Positions 63,749 through 64,000 of a DNA stretch of 64,000 bases are shown piece by piece. The translations under genes were made by a program, and so were the position numbers. The notes under the pieces were generated by a model, which worked only from the letters and a program-made list of their open reading frames with translations, ran no database searches and had not been told where the DNA came from. Source of the DNA: Trissonchulus latispiculum (taxonomy: Eukaryota > Nematoda > Enoplea > Enoplida > Ironidae); assembly GCA_030248195.1 (NCBI GenBank), contig JASAND010006582.1, positions 1 to 64,000 of the forward strand. Direction: 5' to 3'. How positions within the stretch are numbered: position 1 is the first letter of the stretch; each line of letters begins with the position of its first letter.

Positions 63749-64000
63749 ACTAAAACATCAAACTACAAATAACGTAAAGTATATTCTAAAGGTAAAGACA
63801 AATTCAGTATCAGTAGTCACAATCTCCACTTTTGAGTTTTGCAGTAGGCATAATTCCACCTCGTAGTTTTTCCAAATGCGAGTATGTAGTACTGTCACTT
63901 TTGAGTTTTGACAAGGAGTAGGCAGAATTCCACTAGGCATAAGTGGAATAAACCACAGTTTCACCTTAAATAGTTGTTTGGAATTTTATTTGTCATCTTT

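Larger units (their letters stand above)
62898..63950 (+). mobile_element. Decayed MULE (Mutator-like) element
   Basis: Inverted ends TATTCCACTTATGC with repeated GTGGAATTGTGCCTAC-like boxes. Inside are a FLYWCH finger fragment and a MULE transposase fragment in the same orientation, with the intervening and downstream transposase regions deleted. Flanking 9-mers do not match, so the ends or the duplication have decayed. Confidence 0.8.

Overview
The window is intron-rich, AT-leaning nuclear DNA of a eukaryote, most likely an invertebrate animal; the species cannot be fixed from the sequence. The evidence is spliced genes with GT-AG introns whose phases close exactly, an MMADHC orthologue, a tRNA-derived SINE, a LINE with APE, RT and RNase H domains, hAT, MULE and Harbinger-type elements, and a protein-primed type B DNA polymerase (PolB) pseudogene of the Polinton/adintovirus kind. 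There are no operons and no bacterial signals. Most of the 64 kb is transposon-derived, often nested two or three deep, with many long G or C runs at element ends.

Layout. 1-11.4 kb: a 7.2 kb imperfect palindrome built from the start of a PolB element. The left arm holds a truncated minus-strand zinc-finger/polymerase fragment. The right arm runs into a nearly complete but frameshifted plus-strand PolB. Between apex and gene, each arm carries three tandem promoter monomers with TATA, Inr and DPE boxes at canonical spacing. 11.4-16.8 kb: MITEs, including a foldback and a hAT MITE with an 8-bp target duplication. 16.8-24.7 kb, minus strand: a complete seven-exon gene for a soluble, FAD-dependent fumarate reductase with a signal peptide (528 aa). 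24.9-34.2 kb: repeats only, including a roughly 140-149 bp satellite array and a 116-bp array. 34.7-40.0 kb: a TIR element split by a 4.5 kb LINE with a 12-bp target duplication. 40.9-52.5 kb, plus strand: a complete seven-exon MMADHC gene (313 aa) whose introns carry at least eight MITEs. 52.5-57.4 kb: a polypurine tract, tandem repeats and a TIR element rich in an 18-bp palindrome. 57.4-61.0 kb and probably beyond, plus strand: the first four exons of a gene I do not recognise, with a SINE and a MITE in one intron. 61.3-64.0 kb: a 1.34 kb foldback and a decayed MULE with FLYWCH and transposase fragments.

How the parts relate. The host genes are independent. MMADHC acts in vitamin B12 trafficking and the fumarate reductase in redox balance. 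The rest is a record of nested transposition. The points most worth a second look are the promoter triplets in the hairpin-like PolB palindrome, several TIR families that make 5-bp target duplications (one carries a conserved GGC-GAA-GCC hairpin), a MITE that landed just upstream of a 3' splice site, and a secreted or ER-type fumarate reductase in a probable animal.
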